Positions 51,378 to 58,445 of a stretch of 64,000 bases of DNA are shown here, in pieces. The stretch is taken from NCBI GenBank assembly GCA_031292485.1, contig JARLHA010000046.1, positions 1-64,000 of the forward strand. The letters run 5' to 3'. The position numbers were made by a program, and so were the translations under genes. Origin of the DNA: Mucilaginibacter sp. (GTDB lineage Bacteria > Bacteroidota > Bacteroidia > Sphingobacteriales > Sphingobacteriaceae). The notes under the pieces were generated by a model. That model was not told the origin of the DNA. It worked only from the letters and a program-made list of their open reading frames with translations, and did no database searches. Each line of letters begins with the position of its first letter. The stretch's first letter is position 1.

Positions 51378-51413
51378 AAAAAAAGGCCATTTCTGTTGCA
51401 GAAATGACCTTTT
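51378..51413 (-). terminator. Terminator of tRNA(CAT)
   Basis: On the minus strand, AAAGGTCATTTCTG pairs with CAGAAATGGCCTTT (one mismatch), followed by a run of eight T. Confidence 0.85.
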
Positions 51414-51420
51414 ACTGATG

Positions 51421-51494
51421 TGCGCCCACCTGGGCTCGAACCAGGGACCAAAAGATTATGAGTCTTCTACTCTAACCGACTGAGCTATAGGCGC
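51421..51494 (-). tRNA. tRNA with CAT anticodon (Met or Ile2)
   Basis: The minus-strand cloverleaf has acceptor GCGCCTA paired with TGGGCGC (one G-T pair), D-arm TAGCTCA, anticodon loop CTCATAA and T-loop TTCGAGC with a CCTGG stem. The discriminator is A. CAT can read Met codons or, with lysidine, AUA Ile. The C4-G69 and C5-G68 pairs and the GACTCATAATC anticodon arm resemble tRNA-Ile2 of E. coli, so Ile2 is possible. CCA is not encoded. Confidence 0.9.
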
Positions 51495-51547
51495 CGGTTT
51501 TTTTGAACAACTTCAGCACAAAACGCTGAAAACCGTCGTTCAGGCTG

Positions 51548-51555
51548 CAAATGTA
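51548..51555 (-). promoter_or_regulatory. TAnnTTTG promoter of tRNA(CAT)
   Basis: The minus-strand TACATTTG is an exact consensus match, about 50 bases upstream of the mature tRNA 5' end. Confidence 0.55.
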
Positions 51556-51651
51556 GAAATTTTATAATTATCCCGAAACGAAATTTTTGTTTTTTAACAA
51601 AGCTGTTGGTTAACGTTGTATTTTCAGATATTTGCCATCATGATTTTATTT

Positions 51652-52278
51652 ATGCAAAACATCAAAAACATTATATTTGACTACGGTAATGTGATTTTTA
51701 GCCTTGATTTTTCAAAGAGTCATCAGGCGTGGAGTGAACTGGGCATTGATAACGCGCAGGATTTCTATAGCCATAAAGTACAGGACCCTGTGTTTACAGC
51801 GTTTGAAAGAGGTGACATTGACGCCATTGGCTTCAGGGAACGCATTAAAGAAATAACCGGCAAGACACACTTAACCGATCACCAGATCGACTATGCCTGG
51901 AACAGCCTGTTAATTGGCGTACCAGAAGGGAACCATGAGTTATTGTTAAGCCTCAAGCCTAAATACCGCACTTTTTTATTGAGCAATATCAACGAAATTC
52001 ACTTCGATCATATCATGAAATACCTGAAAGATGATTTCGGCTTTGAAGGGAATGATCACCTGTTCGAAAAAATATATTATTCGCACCTGCTGGGGAAACG
52101 CAAACCGGAACCGGAGATTTTTGAACAAGTGTTAACGGAAAACAAACTTGATCCGGCTGAAACACTGTTTATTGACGACAGTCCGCAACATATTGAAAGC
52201 GCCCAAAAACTGGGGATAAATACCTATTTAATGACGGCGCCAGATAGTATCCAGGCTTTTTTCAAAAGCCTGGAGTGA
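51652..52278 (+). CDS. HAD-superfamily hydrolase (HAD-IA, YihX-like)
   Basis: 208 residues from the ATG at 51652; an in-frame ATG at 51640 is possible but lies at the predicted transcription start. Motif I is NIIFDYGNVIFSLD, the DxGNV variant seen in YihX-like sugar phosphatases. Motif II is the Ser in LLSNINEIH, motif III the Lys in GKRKPEPEIF, and motif IV FIDDSPQHIES. It is probably a small-molecule phosphatase. It converges with the proline dehydrogenase gene. Confidence 0.87.
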   Translation: MQNIKNIIFDYGNVIFSLDFSKSHQAWSELGIDNAQDFYSHKVQDPVFTAFERGDIDAIGFRERIKEITGKTHLTDHQIDYAWNSLLIGVPEGNHELLLSLKPKYRTFLLSNINEIHFDHIMKYLKDDFGFEGNDHLFEKIYYSHLLGKRKPEPEIFEQVLTENKLDPAETLFIDDSPQHIESAQKLGINTYLMTAPDSIQAFFKSLE

Positions 52279-52347
52279 TTAGAGACCGGAGATTAGTGCT
52301 ACCTACTTTTCTAACTAATCTCTAATCTCTATTTAACTAATCTCTTC
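52276..52347. repeat. Opposed GATTAGAGA octamer arms
   Basis: GATTAGAGACCGGAGATTAG (from 52277) is opposed by CTAACTAATCTCTAATCTCT and TTAACTAATCTCT (52311-52347). It fills the gap between the convergent HAD and proline dehydrogenase genes and is the same family as 34304-34410. Confidence 0.8.
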
Positions 52348-53516
52348 CTCCTATTCACTTCCTTCACAATCAAACCCAATTCGCGGCTCATTTGGCCTGC
52401 TATAGCTGTGTTTTCCTGGGCCCGCCTGAACAGGTATGGCAATACTGCTTTAATTGGCCCATAAGGCACATATTTGGCGACGTTATACCGCACATTCGCC
52501 AGGTTAAAACTTAAGTTATCACTCATTCCCAAAAGCTGTGAAAAATAAACATGGGGGTGATTATGACCGATCCCTTTTTTATTTAACATATCGGCCAAAA
52601 CACGGCAGCTTTCTTCATTATGCGTTCCGGCTACAAAAGCGATTTCGCCAATATGGTCAGTGCAGTATTCCAATGTTGCATTGTAATCTCCGTCTGTTGA
52701 TTGTTTATCTGGCTGTATGGGCGAGGGGTAACCTTTTTCTGCGGCACGTTCGCGCTCTTTTTCCATATAGGCGCCGCGGACTAACTTTGCCCCCAATATG
52801 CAGCCATTTTTTTGGGCCTTTAAATGGTCGTCTTTTAATGATTGCAGTTTATCATGGCGGTATAACTGGTAAGTATTGTAAACAATAGCTTTTTCCTTAT
52901 TAAACCTTAGCATCATATCCATAGCCAGCGCGTCGATTGTTTTTTGGATCCAGGTTTCTTCTGCATCGATCATTACCGGAATGCCCACCGAATAGGCTTT
53001 CTCACAGATCGACAGCACGCGATCCTGCGCCTTTTGCCACTCTTCCTGCTCTGCTGCGCTTAATGCTGTTCCTGCGTCCAGTTTCTCCAACAGGGCATGC
53101 CGTATCGTTCCGGTAACTTTAAAAACGGTAAGCGGGATGGAGCTATCTTTAACTGCCCGTTTAATCGTCCTGATAATTTCGTCCCTTGTGCTGTTAAAGG
53201 CTTGTTCGTCATCCTGCCCTTCGATTGAGAAATCGAGAATCGTTCCAACGTTTCCCTCGTGGAGGCTTCTAATAGTGCCTTCACACTCCCTGATGGTTTC
53301 GCCACCGCAAAAATGTTTAAAAATGGTAGCTTTTATTAGTCCATTAACAGGCAGACCCAGCTTCATCGCGAAGTTGGTAATCGGCGGGCCTATTTTCACT
53401 AAAAAATTAACATTAATAACCCTAAATAGCCAGTAGGCGCGTTTAAGGTCCGCATCGGAAGAATGGCGGAACGCGATCTCCGTGTTTTCGAAGGAAAGTT
53501 GGTCAGTTATGTTCAT
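52329..53516 (-). CDS. Proline dehydrogenase
   Basis: 395 residues, a monofunctional FAD-dependent TIM-barrel enzyme. PVMIDAEETWIQ, KNGCILGAKLVRGAYMEKER, FVAGTHNEESC and the C-terminal YVPYGPIKAVLPYLFRRAQEN are the family blocks. It oxidises proline to pyrroline-5-carboxylate. The start codon (53514-53516) lies inside the first unit of a GTTCATAG octamer array. Confidence 0.95.
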   Translation of the reverse strand: MNITDQLSFENTEIAFRHSSDADLKRAYWLFRVINVNFLVKIGPPITNFAMKLGLPVNGLIKATIFKHFCGGETIRECEGTIRSLHEGNVGTILDFSIEGQDDEQAFNSTRDEIIRTIKRAVKDSSIPLTVFKVTGTIRHALLEKLDAGTALSAAEQEEWQKAQDRVLSICEKAYSVGIPVMIDAEETWIQKTIDALAMDMMLRFNKEKAIVYNTYQLYRHDKLQSLKDDHLKAQKNGCILGAKLVRGAYMEKERERAAEKGYPSPIQPDKQSTDGDYNATLEYCTDHIGEIAFVAGTHNEESCRVLADMLNKKGIGHNHPHVYFSQLLGMSDNLSFNLANVRYNVAKYVPYGPIKAVLPYLFRRAQENTAIAGQMSRELGLIVKEVNRRKRLVK

Positions 53517-53606
53517 AGTTCATGGTTCATGGTTAATAGTTCATAATTAAAAGTCTATAGCTGAAATTGCTTACCATCAACTATGAACCATGAACTATGA
53601 TCTATA
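53511..53606. repeat. GTTCATAG/GTTCATGG arms at the proline dehydrogenase start
   Basis: The left arm (53511-53545) and the opposed right arm (about 53579-53604, CTATGAACCATGAACTATG) share the octamer family of 46087-46275. The left arm begins within the first codons of the gene and forms its 5' leader. Confidence 0.85.
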
Positions 53607-53688
53607 AACCCGCTGAACGTGCAACAAAATTATAAATTACCAGCTAACATATATCATTATTCAGCGAATAGTTTATTTTTGCGCCCGC

Positions 53689-53895
53689 ATGATAGAGTTT
53701 AAAGTTAACGGCGATTATATTCCCCTTATTCAATTATTGAAGGCGGCCAACCTGGTGCAAACCGGCGGCGAAGCGCAAATAGTTGTAACAGAGGGCGAAG
53801 TAAAATATAATGGCCAGGTTGACTACCGCAAACGCCTGAAAGTAAAACCCGGTGATACCGTGGAATTCAGGGGAGAAACTATCCGCATAATTTGA
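53689..53895 (+). CDS. S4-domain RNA-binding protein (YbcJ-like)
   Basis: 68 residues, a complete short S4 domain: MIEFKVNGDYIPLIQLLKAAN, GGEAQIVVTEGEVKYNG and KRLKVKPGDTVEFRG. It matches the small free-standing RNA-binding family of YbcJ/YaaA. The next gene, aroB, starts three bases after its stop, so the two are co-transcribed. Confidence 0.92.
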   Translation: MIEFKVNGDYIPLIQLLKAANLVQTGGEAQIVVTEGEVKYNGQVDYRKRLKVKPGDTVEFRGETIRII

Positions 53896-53898
53896 ATT

Positions 53899-54957
53899 AT
53901 GAAGACGATACAAAGCGACAATTACCTCATATTTTTTGAAAACAGCATTGCTGAACTGGTAAATTTTATAAAAAACGGAAATTATTCAAGGTTTTTTATT
54001 CTGACGGATGAAAACACCGGGGCGCATTGCCTTCCGGCTATAAAAGCTGAATTGGGCGACGATGACAATTACGACCTGATCGAGGTACCCGCCGGCGAAG
54101 AAAATAAAGATATTGACTATTGTATCGGTATCTGGCGTACGCTGATAGATTTTGCTGCTGACCGGAAGAGCTTAGTGGTGAATCTTGGCGGAGGTGTGAT
54201 CAGCGATATGGGCGGGTTTGCAGCATCAACTTATAAAAGGGGCATTGATTTTGTCCATGTACCCACTACTTTGCTTTCGCAGGTAGATGCTTCGGTCGGC
54301 GGAAAAACCGGCATCGATATTAACAGCATCAAAAACATCATAGGCACCTTTACCCAGCCAAAAGCGGTTTTTATCAATTATGATTTCTTAAAAACATTGC
54401 CTGCAAGGCAAATACTTTCCGGTACGGCTGAAATGCTGAAACACGGGCTTATAGTTGATGCGGCTTATTGGGACAGGTTAAAAGCAAGCGATTTGAGCTT
54501 GCCGGATGAGGAACTGATCTATTGGTCGGTTGAGATCAAAAACAAAGTGGTAATTGAGGATCCAACCGAAAAAGGTATCCGCAAGGCTTTAAACTTTGGG
54601 CATACCGTTGGGCATGCTGTTGAAACCAATTCACTGATCAACGATGGCGACCCGTTGACCCATGGCGAAGCGATAGCAATCGGCATGATTTGCGAAGCAT
54701 ACCTTTCATACAAAAAAACAGGGCTCAAAAAGGAAGAACTCGACGAAATAGTAGAAGTGATTAGTGGCCTCTATCCAAAATATCAATTAAAAACAGCAGA
54801 CTTCGTTACCCTCTGCGAGATCATGCTAAAAGACAAAAAGAACCAGAACGGCAAGATCAACTGCACCTTGCTGCAAAGTATTGGCAAGTGTACACTAGAT
54901 AATATTTGTACCGATGCCGAGCTTTGCGAAAGTTTAGCTTTTTATGCTGCGCTGTAA
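53899..54957 (+). CDS. aroB: 3-dehydroquinate synthase
   Basis: 352 residues. NLGGGVISDMGGFAASTYKRGI (NAD site), PTTLLSQVDASVGGKTGID, and the metal ligands Glu in GTAEMLKHGL, His in NFGHTVGHAVE and His in THGEAIAIGM are present. It closes the first ring of the shikimate pathway. It is transcribed with the S4 gene, not with the aromatic cluster at 56-61 kb, so it is outside the reach of the pheA attenuator. Confidence 0.97.
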   Translation: MKTIQSDNYLIFFENSIAELVNFIKNGNYSRFFILTDENTGAHCLPAIKAELGDDDNYDLIEVPAGEENKDIDYCIGIWRTLIDFAADRKSLVVNLGGGVISDMGGFAASTYKRGIDFVHVPTTLLSQVDASVGGKTGIDINSIKNIIGTFTQPKAVFINYDFLKTLPARQILSGTAEMLKHGLIVDAAYWDRLKASDLSLPDEELIYWSVEIKNKVVIEDPTEKGIRKALNFGHTVGHAVETNSLINDGDPLTHGEAIAIGMICEAYLSYKKTGLKKEELDEIVEVISGLYPKYQLKTADFVTLCEIMLKDKKNQNGKINCTLLQSIGKCTLDNICTDAELCESLAFYAAL

Positions 54958-54998
54958 TTTGATGGGTCAGCCAGGGTGTTTTGTGGCGTTCACCCGTC

Positions 54999-55616
54999 CT
55001 AATGATTTACCGTTTTGGCAAACAATTTTTCGCCAGCCTCAACAGCAACTGTGAGGTTATTTTCAGGTGGCGGTTTAGGACATGAATATTTGCCCGAAAA
55101 CGCGCAATAGGGGTTGTATGCCTTATTAAAATCCAAAGTCATAGTGGCTCCTTTGAAGTCGGCGGTATTCAGGTCGATATACCGGCCGCCGCCATAAGTT
55201 GTATTACCATTGGTATTATCGGTAAAAGGCAAAAATAAATAGTCCTTATAAGCGGTTACGTTTTCAAGGGCGATGCTGCGGTATACGGTAAGCTGCAATT
55301 CCTTTCCATTTAGCTTAAAGTTAAGCAATGCATAGCGCACATATTGCTGGCTTGCGCCGTTAAAAGTATGCATGATAAAAATGGGCTCGCCGGTTATGTA
55401 TTTTACCGAAGCAGTAACGCGATAACTACTATCGGCATCGTAAAAACGCAGGAACTGCAAGTCATCTTTTTTGAGTGGCGAGCTCGCATCGGTCAAAAAG
55501 TCGCTCTCATAACCTTTACGAAAGGCATCGATTCGCGCCTTATAATCCTGGCCAAAGCCAAATAAACTATTACATAAAAGTAATACAGGAAACAAATACC
55601 TTACTGATTTTGCCAT
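54999..55616 (-). CDS. DUF1684-family secreted protein
   Basis: 205 residues from the ATG at 55616. The signal peptide ends GFGQ. The conserved end is YGGGRYIDLN, LDFNKAYNPYCAFSGKYSCPKPPPENNL and EAGEK, the DUF1684 signature. The HxF-like SCPxPPxEN motif is invariant in the family. Function unknown. Confidence 0.92.
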   Translation of the reverse strand: MAKSVRYLFPVLLLCNSLFGFGQDYKARIDAFRKGYESDFLTDASSPLKKDDLQFLRFYDADSSYRVTASVKYITGEPIFIMHTFNGASQQYVRYALLNFKLNGKELQLTVYRSIALENVTAYKDYLFLPFTDNTNGNTTYGGGRYIDLNTADFKGATMTLDFNKAYNPYCAFSGKYSCPKPPPENNLTVAVEAGEKLFAKTVNH

Positions 55617-55957
55617 AGATTGATGAATTTTGATAGCTAAAGGTAATATTTTGCTCAAATAATTTGGTTAAATTAATGTCGTTGGGATAACGGCCATTGC
55701 GCCTATGGCCTGAAGCCGTATGAGCGTAAAGCCGGCCCGGACGCCCAAAAATTAGAGATGAATGAATAGAGATTAGAACTACCTGTCTTTTTAGCTACAA
55801 GAAACATTGATATCCATTCAACTCTTTACCACCACATCAACCATAAACGCTTGCCATCCACTAATAAAATCATCAACACCAAACCAACAAATCCATCCTT
55901 CCTCACCAAATAAAATTCTGTTCACTTCATTTATTTCAAGAAAAATAAAATTTTCTA
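55617..55957. other. Intergenic region upstream of the pheA leader
   Basis: About 340 bases without a gene. 55690-55745 is GC-rich with GGCCTGAAGCCGTATGAGCG, partly like 13460-13490. 55756-55790 holds ATTAGAGATGAATGAATAGA, a weak member of the GATTAGAGA family. The rest is A/C-rich with no structure I can name. Confidence 0.45.
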
Positions 55958-55987
55958 TTGACAAATTGATTTTTACTTGTACATTTA
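55958..55987 (+). promoter_or_regulatory. Promoter of the pheA leader transcript
   Basis: TTGACA (55958-55963) and TACATTTA (55980-55987, one base from TAnnTTTG) are 16 bases apart. Transcription should start near 55993, about 13 bases before the leader peptide ATG. Confidence 0.6.
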
Positions 55988-56005
55988 CGCCGCAAACAAA
56001 AAACA

Positions 56006-56071
56006 ATGAAGTTTAACAACGCATATTTTTATGGTTACTACTTTTACTTTACCAGTAAGAGCCGGGACTAA
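56006..56071 (+). CDS. Phe/Tyr-rich leader peptide of the pheA attenuator
   Basis: 21 codons plus TAA. Four Phe (all TTT) and five Tyr (two TAT, three TAC) give nine aromatic residues; codons 7-15 read YFYGYYFYF. The start is preceded by an A-rich leader (AAACAAAAAACA), as usual in this phylum. Its last codons contain the antiterminator segment, so a ribosome stalled on the Phe/Tyr run leaves that segment free, while one that reaches the stop codon covers it. This is a control peptide with no expected function of its own. I read it directly from the sequence. Confidence 0.88.
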   Translation: MKFNNAYFYGYYFYFTSKSRD

Positions 56072-56129
56072 TATGCATCAACAACATATAAAGAAACTGA
56101 AAAGTCCCGGCCAACAACCGGGACTTTTT
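56061..56129 (+). promoter_or_regulatory. Attenuator of the pheA cluster
   Basis: Segment 1 (56061-56069, GCCGGGACT) pairs perfectly over nine bases with segment 2 (56103-56111, AGTCCCGGC). Segment 2 can instead pair with segment 3 in the terminator stem (56101-56110 with 56118-56127), so the two folds exclude each other. Segment 1 lies in the last leader codons, 11 bases past the last aromatic codon of the run. Ribosome stalling should favour 1:2 and read-through; fast translation should favour 2:3 and termination. It is a three-segment design without the separate pause hairpin of E. coli pheL. Confidence 0.85.
56101..56129 (+). terminator. Intrinsic terminator in the pheA leader
   Basis: A 10-bp perfect stem AAAGTCCCGG/CCGGGACTTT with a seven-base loop, followed by TT and then GCTTTAA. 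It ends 16 bases before the pheA ATG at 56146. Confidence 0.88.
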
Positions 56130-56145
56130 GCTTTAATACGTTTTT

Positions 56146-57054
56146 ATGAAACACGATAAACCAAGAGTTGCCATCCAGGGGATCCGCGCTTCCTTCCACG
56201 AAGAAGCGGCCTTTAAGTATTTTGGTGAAGATATTCACACCATTGAATGCAAATCTTTTAAGCAAACCTTTGAGGCTTTGCAAAATAAAGAGGCCGATTA
56301 TGTGGTGATGGCTATTGAAAACAGCATTGCCGGCAGCATATTGCCCAACTACTCGCTGTTGTTAAGCTATGCCTTTCCGGTAGTGGGCGAAATTTATCTA
56401 CCCATACAACTTCACCTGATGGCTTTACCGGGCGTAAAATTTGAGGATATTAAATATGTAACCTCGCATCCCATCGCCATTCGCCAGTGTGTTGATTTTT
56501 TTGACGAATACCCCCATCTCAATATCGTTGAAAGTAATGATACCGCTGCCTGCGCCAAACGCATCCGCGACGAACAGCTTACTGATACCGTTGCCATTGC
56601 CAATACTTTGGCTGCAAGGCTTTACGGGCTGGATGTGCTGGAGCGACGGATAGAGTCGAACAAAAAGAATTTTACCCGTTTTCTGATCCTCACCCATCAT
56701 GAAAATGTGACCAAAAAGCAACCTAACAAAGCTTCACTCTGTTTCCAGGTAAGCAATAAGGTGGGTTCATTGGCTAAGGTGCTCAATATTTTTGCCGAAG
56801 AAGGTGTAAATATGAGTAAAATACAATCCATGCCGATTTTAGGGAAACGTAATGAGTATAATTTTTATGTTGACATAGAATGGGAAGATGCCAAAAGCTA
56901 TGATACCGCCATCAGGCAGATATTAAAATACACCCATAACTTTAATATACTGGGTGAATACCAGCGGCATGAAGAGGAGGGGCCGGCAGCGCCAAAGCCG
57001 GTTAAAAGTGAAAAAGTTCCGAGGACATACATTAATATGAAGAAGATGAGCTGA
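56146..57054 (+). CDS. pheA: Prephenate dehydratase
   Basis: 302 residues. The catalytic domain (1-180) has VAIQGIRASFHEEAAFKYF, VMAIENSIAGSILPNYSLL and the SNDTAACAKRI substrate segment. The ACT regulatory domain (about 197-275, SLCFQVSNKVGSLAKVLNIFAEEGVNMSKIQSMPI) should bind Phe for feedback inhibition. There is no chorismate mutase fusion; that domain is on the DAHP synthase downstream. It is the first gene after the Phe/Tyr attenuator. Confidence 0.96.
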   Translation: MKHDKPRVAIQGIRASFHEEAAFKYFGEDIHTIECKSFKQTFEALQNKEADYVVMAIENSIAGSILPNYSLLLSYAFPVVGEIYLPIQLHLMALPGVKFEDIKYVTSHPIAIRQCVDFFDEYPHLNIVESNDTAACAKRIRDEQLTDTVAIANTLAARLYGLDVLERRIESNKKNFTRFLILTHHENVTKKQPNKASLCFQVSNKVGSLAKVLNIFAEEGVNMSKIQSMPILGKRNEYNFYVDIEWEDAKSYDTAIRQILKYTHNFNILGEYQRHEEEGPAAPKPVKSEKVPRTYINMKKMS

Positions 57055-57055
57055 G

Positions 57056-57183
57056 GTCGGGAAAGTCGGTAAAGTCGGAAAGTCCGAAAGAAGCTGCGAA
57101 AAATAGAATTAGAAAGAGTAAAAGTAATTTAACAATAAACAAATAAATCTTCCGGACTTTCGGACTTTACCGACTTTTCGGAC
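57056..57183. repeat. Opposed AAAGTCSG octamer arms, copy 2
   Basis: The left arm (57056-57091) has GAAAGTCGGTAAAGTCGGAA, and the right arm (57149-57183) is the near-complement with GGACTTTACCGACTTTTC. It sits between pheA and the DAHP synthase gene and may affect read-through within the operon. Confidence 0.85.
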
Positions 57184-57196
57184 TAAAAAAAATACG

Positions 57197-58324
57197 ATGA
57201 AACTGAATTTAAACATACAACCGCTAAGTTCCTGGATAAAAACAAGCAGCGAACCTTTATTAATTGCAGGCCCCTGTAGTGCTGAAACCGAAGACCAATT
57301 GGTAGCAACCGCCCATTTATTGGCAAAAACAGGCAAAGTTTCGGCATTACGCGCCGGCATCTGGAAACCACGCACCCGCCCGGGCGAGTTTGAAGGCATT
57401 GGAAGCATCGGCCTTAAATGGCTGCAACGCGCCAAAGAAGAAACCGGATTACCAACCGCCATTGAAGTTGCTAACGCCAAACATGTTGAAGAAGCGTTAG
57501 AAGCTGGTGTTGATATTTTATGGGTGGGCGCGCGTTCAACCGTAAATCCTTTTACCGTGCAGGAAATTGCTGATGCTTTAAGAGGCGTTGATGTACCGGT
57601 GATGGTTAAAAACCCCGTAAACCCTGATCTTTCTTTATGGATCGGCGCTTTGGAGCGTATTAACCAGGCTGGGATCACCAAACTGGCTGCTATCCACCGC
57701 GGGTTCTCATCGCACGAAAAAAGCGCGTTCCGTAACGAGCCAATGTGGGATCTGGCCATCAGCCTGAAAACACATGCGCCTGAATTGCCTATTATTAACG
57801 ACCCGAGCCACATTACCGGCAACCGCGACCTGATCGGATACATCGCTCAAAAGGCGCTTGACCTTGATATGCAGGGCCTGATGATCGAATCGCACATCGA
57901 CCCAACTGTTGCCTGGACAGATGCCAAACAACAGGTAACACCGTCGGCTTTGGTTGATATCATTATGAACCTGACTTTACGCAAGCCTGAGATCCGCAAT
58001 GCTGAACTAAAGGATAAACTGGCGGTATTGCGTAACCAGATAGATAAGATTGACGACCTGGTGATCCAGAAAATGGCTGAACGTATGCAGATTGTTGAGC
58101 AGATAGGCAATTACAAAAAAGACAATAACATCACCATTTTACAGGTTAACCGCTGGGACGAGATCCTGAGAAAAGGCGTTGACTACGGTAAAGCTTTAAA
58201 ACTGCATGAAGATTTCACTGAAAAATTACTGGAATTGATCCACAGCGAATCTATCCGTAAACAAACTGAGATCATGAATAAGGATGTCGCTGGCCAGGAA
58301 GCGGATAAATTAACACACGCGTAA
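57197..58324 (+). CDS. Bifunctional DAHP synthase / chorismate mutase
   Basis: 375 residues. The N-terminal class I-beta (KDO8P-like) DAHP synthase (about 1-265) has LIAGPCSAET, LRAGIWKPRTRPGEFEG, VGARSTVNPF, AIHRGFSSHEKS and INDPSHITGNR. The C-terminal AroQ chorismate mutase (about 275-365) has LRNQIDKIDDLVIQKMAERMQ and IGNYKK. It controls entry to the shikimate pathway and the branch to prephenate. It lies between pheA and aroA, under the Phe/Tyr attenuator. Confidence 0.95.
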   Translation: MKLNLNIQPLSSWIKTSSEPLLIAGPCSAETEDQLVATAHLLAKTGKVSALRAGIWKPRTRPGEFEGIGSIGLKWLQRAKEETGLPTAIEVANAKHVEEALEAGVDILWVGARSTVNPFTVQEIADALRGVDVPVMVKNPVNPDLSLWIGALERINQAGITKLAAIHRGFSSHEKSAFRNEPMWDLAISLKTHAPELPIINDPSHITGNRDLIGYIAQKALDLDMQGLMIESHIDPTVAWTDAKQQVTPSALVDIIMNLTLRKPEIRNAELKDKLAVLRNQIDKIDDLVIQKMAERMQIVEQIGNYKKDNNITILQVNRWDEILRKGVDYGKALKLHEDFTEKLLELIHSESIRKQTEIMNKDVAGQEADKLTHA

Positions 58325-58336
58325 AGCCTCACCCTG

Positions 58337-58355
58337 CCCTCTCCTTTGGAGAGGG
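58337..58355. repeat. CCCTCTCC/GGAGAGGG hairpin
   Basis: A perfect 8-bp stem with a TTT loop within CACCCTGCCCTCTCC, just after the DAHP synthase stop. Hairpins of this type are common between genes in many bacteria. The T tract is absent, so termination is not assumed. Confidence 0.6.
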
Positions 58356-58369
58356 TCTTAAAAAATACC

Positions 58370-58434
58370 GTAGAGACGCAATACTTTGCGTCTCTGAACG
58401 ATAATATCAGAGACGCAAAGTATTGCGTCTCTAC
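58370..58434. repeat. GTAGAGACGC inverted-repeat element, copy 2
   Basis: Two perfect 27-base arms (58370-58396 and 58408-58434) with an 11-base spacer. The left arm is identical to 48077-48103. The element ends 12 bases before the aroA start, so its hairpin lies in the aroA leader. Confidence 0.92.
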
Positions 58435-58445
58435 ATAAAATAATA

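Noticed and set aside
57109..57843. Long 244-codon open frame antisense to the DAHP synthase gene
   Set aside because: The sense strand codes for a complete, well-conserved enzyme; the antisense frame has no family signal.
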